DNA of 64,000 nucleotides from Monosporascus cannonballus (Eukaryota; Ascomycota; Sordariomycetes; Xylariales), in the NCBI GenBank assembly GCA_004154925.1, contig QJNS01000297.1:21322-85321 (forward strand), read 5' to 3'. The notes under the pieces were generated by a model. The model had not been told where the DNA came from. It made no database searches and saw only the letters and a list, made by a program, of their open reading frames with translations. Below are positions 62,601 to 64,000 of this stretch, piece after piece (position 1 is the first letter of the stretch; each line of letters starts with the position of its first letter). The translations under genes were made by a program, and so were the position numbers.

Positions 62601-63908
62601 TTTCGTTAATGTCCCAGGGAAATGGTTCGATATGTAGGTAATAGATTACCACTGAAATCCTCGCTCTTACGGCGTCCCGGGCAGGCCCTTTTATAAACCA
62701 CCGGAGATTAGTACTTTGCGGCCACATCATATACTGGATAAGGATATCATTATGATAAATACGTGGTGCAGAACAGGGTAACGATACTACACAAAACATA
62801 TTGCGATAACTACCTACGTTAGGCGGGATCCCGACCCGAGCCTTAGTGCTTAGCGATATATCAAGAGACCCCTATAGCATTTGGATGGGGAGGTTGTTAT
62901 TGGTGCATATAGGGCTTGGCGCCGATACGCGTATCCCAAAGAGGAAATTGTAAGTATCGAGGTACAAAAGTAACTGATCCCCTCGCCCGACAGTAAGCAG
63001 TGTCAGCATTGATCTCGAGCATTCAGTCACATCAACACCGTTTTTCCTTTTCGGGGCTAGTTACGAGCATTATGTCCATCAACAGAGAGACAGAGAGTGA
63101 ACATCGGATATGAATCAGAATGATCTGGACCTCGCCTTGCCTTCAATTACTGACTGGGCGTAAGATATGCATTGGCCTCGTCTCACCAAATAGAATTCAT
63201 TTCCCTGATTCAGGGCTTTTCTGCAAGGCCTTTTTTGGATCTCATCGCGTTCGCCTTCCATCTCTGAGTTTTTTCTTCGAGGAAAAGATTGTCAGGCACG
63301 ACCGGCCAGGTACCCACCAAGCGTGGATGGAGTTGACATGTGGGGGCTCCCCGGGGCTGTGTATGCCTGCTCATTGTTGCATTCACCCCATAGCTCGTGA
63401 ACTTGCATCTACGTCACTTGTCTCTCGGCAGTCAGACGTCATCCAAGGACAGCGAGCCAAGCTCTGCTTCTTCCGTCTAACCTGTATTCTGGCTTGGAAT
63501 CAGTTGCATGCCCCGATACTAGGCGTGTGGAATGTAGGTAGAATTTGGGCATCATGTCACCACAGCAAAGCACAAGCAGAGTGTAATTCATCCAATTATC
63601 GAACTGATATGCATACATACAAGCTTTGACCCGAAGTATATACACGAAGATAGTCATATATATGTGGGATGGCTCTCCGCCCTTAGGCATCGAGGCGTTC
63701 CACGTCATGAGAAGTATAATGCTGTGCTGTTAAGCTTTTAAGGACGCCATTAACGCTTTTACTATACTTCAAGCCGGCTGGATAGGGAGGCGCGAATTCC
63801 TGGAGAATACGATATCATGCCCGAAGGGTGGCTCTACCTGCAGGAAGTGCAAGGCATACTCCGACCCCTTAAATCAACAACCCTGTGTAATGAGGGCATG
63901 AGGGTGGT
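62601..63908. other. Upstream region of the hydrolase gene; no other gene supported
   Basis: Open frames at 63,120-63,629 (+) and 63,439-63,708 (-) overlap and show no family features. Near 63,815-63,900 a plus-strand frame includes CPKGGSTCRKCKAYSD, a short cysteine-rich stretch that might belong to a lost exon, but the evidence is too thin. Confidence 0.4.
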
Positions 63909-63910
63909 TT

Positions 63911-63997
<87 letters not shown>

Positions 63998-64000
63998 TTT
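63909..64000. repeat. ATTT tetranucleotide microsatellite at the window end
   Basis: More than 22 perfect ATTT units run off the end of the window. The purity suggests recent expansion. Such runs also commonly mark assembly breaks. Confidence 0.97.

Noticed and set aside
63815..63900. Cysteine-rich stretch as a Zn2Cys6 DNA-binding domain
   Set aside because: Spacing of the cysteines does not match the family and the frame soon ends.

Overview
The window looks like part of a filamentous ascomycete (Pezizomycotina) genome with a strongly two-part base composition. About 46 kb is extremely AT-rich (roughly 1-28,190 and 35,170-52,000). It consists almost entirely of decayed transposable elements full of TpA and in-frame stops, the signature of repeat-induced point mutation (RIP). 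Two islands of ordinary composition (28,190-35,170 and 52,000-63,900) carry the only genes I can support. Spliceosomal introns with GT...AG ends and CTAAT/CTGAT-like branch sites, a fungal-type rhodopsin-domain protein, chromodomain Ty3/Gypsy elements and a Fot1/pogo element all fit this lineage. I cannot name a species.

AT-rich block 1 (1-28,190) is a stack of minus-strand Ty3/Gypsy chromoviruses. One copy is cut by the window start (1-5,480). A Fot1/pogo DNA transposon (5,644-7,896) carries a solo LTR inside its transposase gene. A full-length chromovirus (9,089-15,913) sits inside a second one (about 8,527-9,083 plus 15,919-19,971), which appears to share an LTR with a third (19,972-26,462). 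A fourth fragment ends the block.

Gene island 1 (28,190-35,170) has an unrecognised intact 261-aa gene (28,645-29,430, +) and an intact seven-exon rhodopsin-domain membrane protein gene (30,143-31,731, -). These are followed by MITE-like elements, a possible solo LTR and decayed sequence.

AT-rich block 2 (35,170-52,000) has a plus-strand chromovirus (37,430-44,477) lying between two pieces of a minus-strand one. It also has copia-type LTR remnants, a family of about 290 bp repeated in block 1, a long inverted-repeat structure (48,030-50,504), a 125-bp MITE and a tandem array of about 164-bp units (50,882-51,740).

Gene island 2 (52,000-63,900) has an intact five-exon secreted FAD-dependent oxidoreductase gene (53,045-54,811, +), a proline-rich open frame (57,289-58,344, -), and a six-exon secreted alpha/beta-hydrolase of the tripeptidyl-aminopeptidase-like type (60,464-62,600, -). 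The hydrolase keeps its catalytic residues but has one frameshift in a GC-rich repeat. The window ends in an ATTT microsatellite. The genes do not form an obvious pathway. Two encode predicted secreted enzymes and one a membrane protein, a mix often seen in accessory, repeat-bounded parts of fungal genomes. I found no convincing new multi-gene system. The strongest results are the spliced gene models and the nested-transposon history with target-site duplications.
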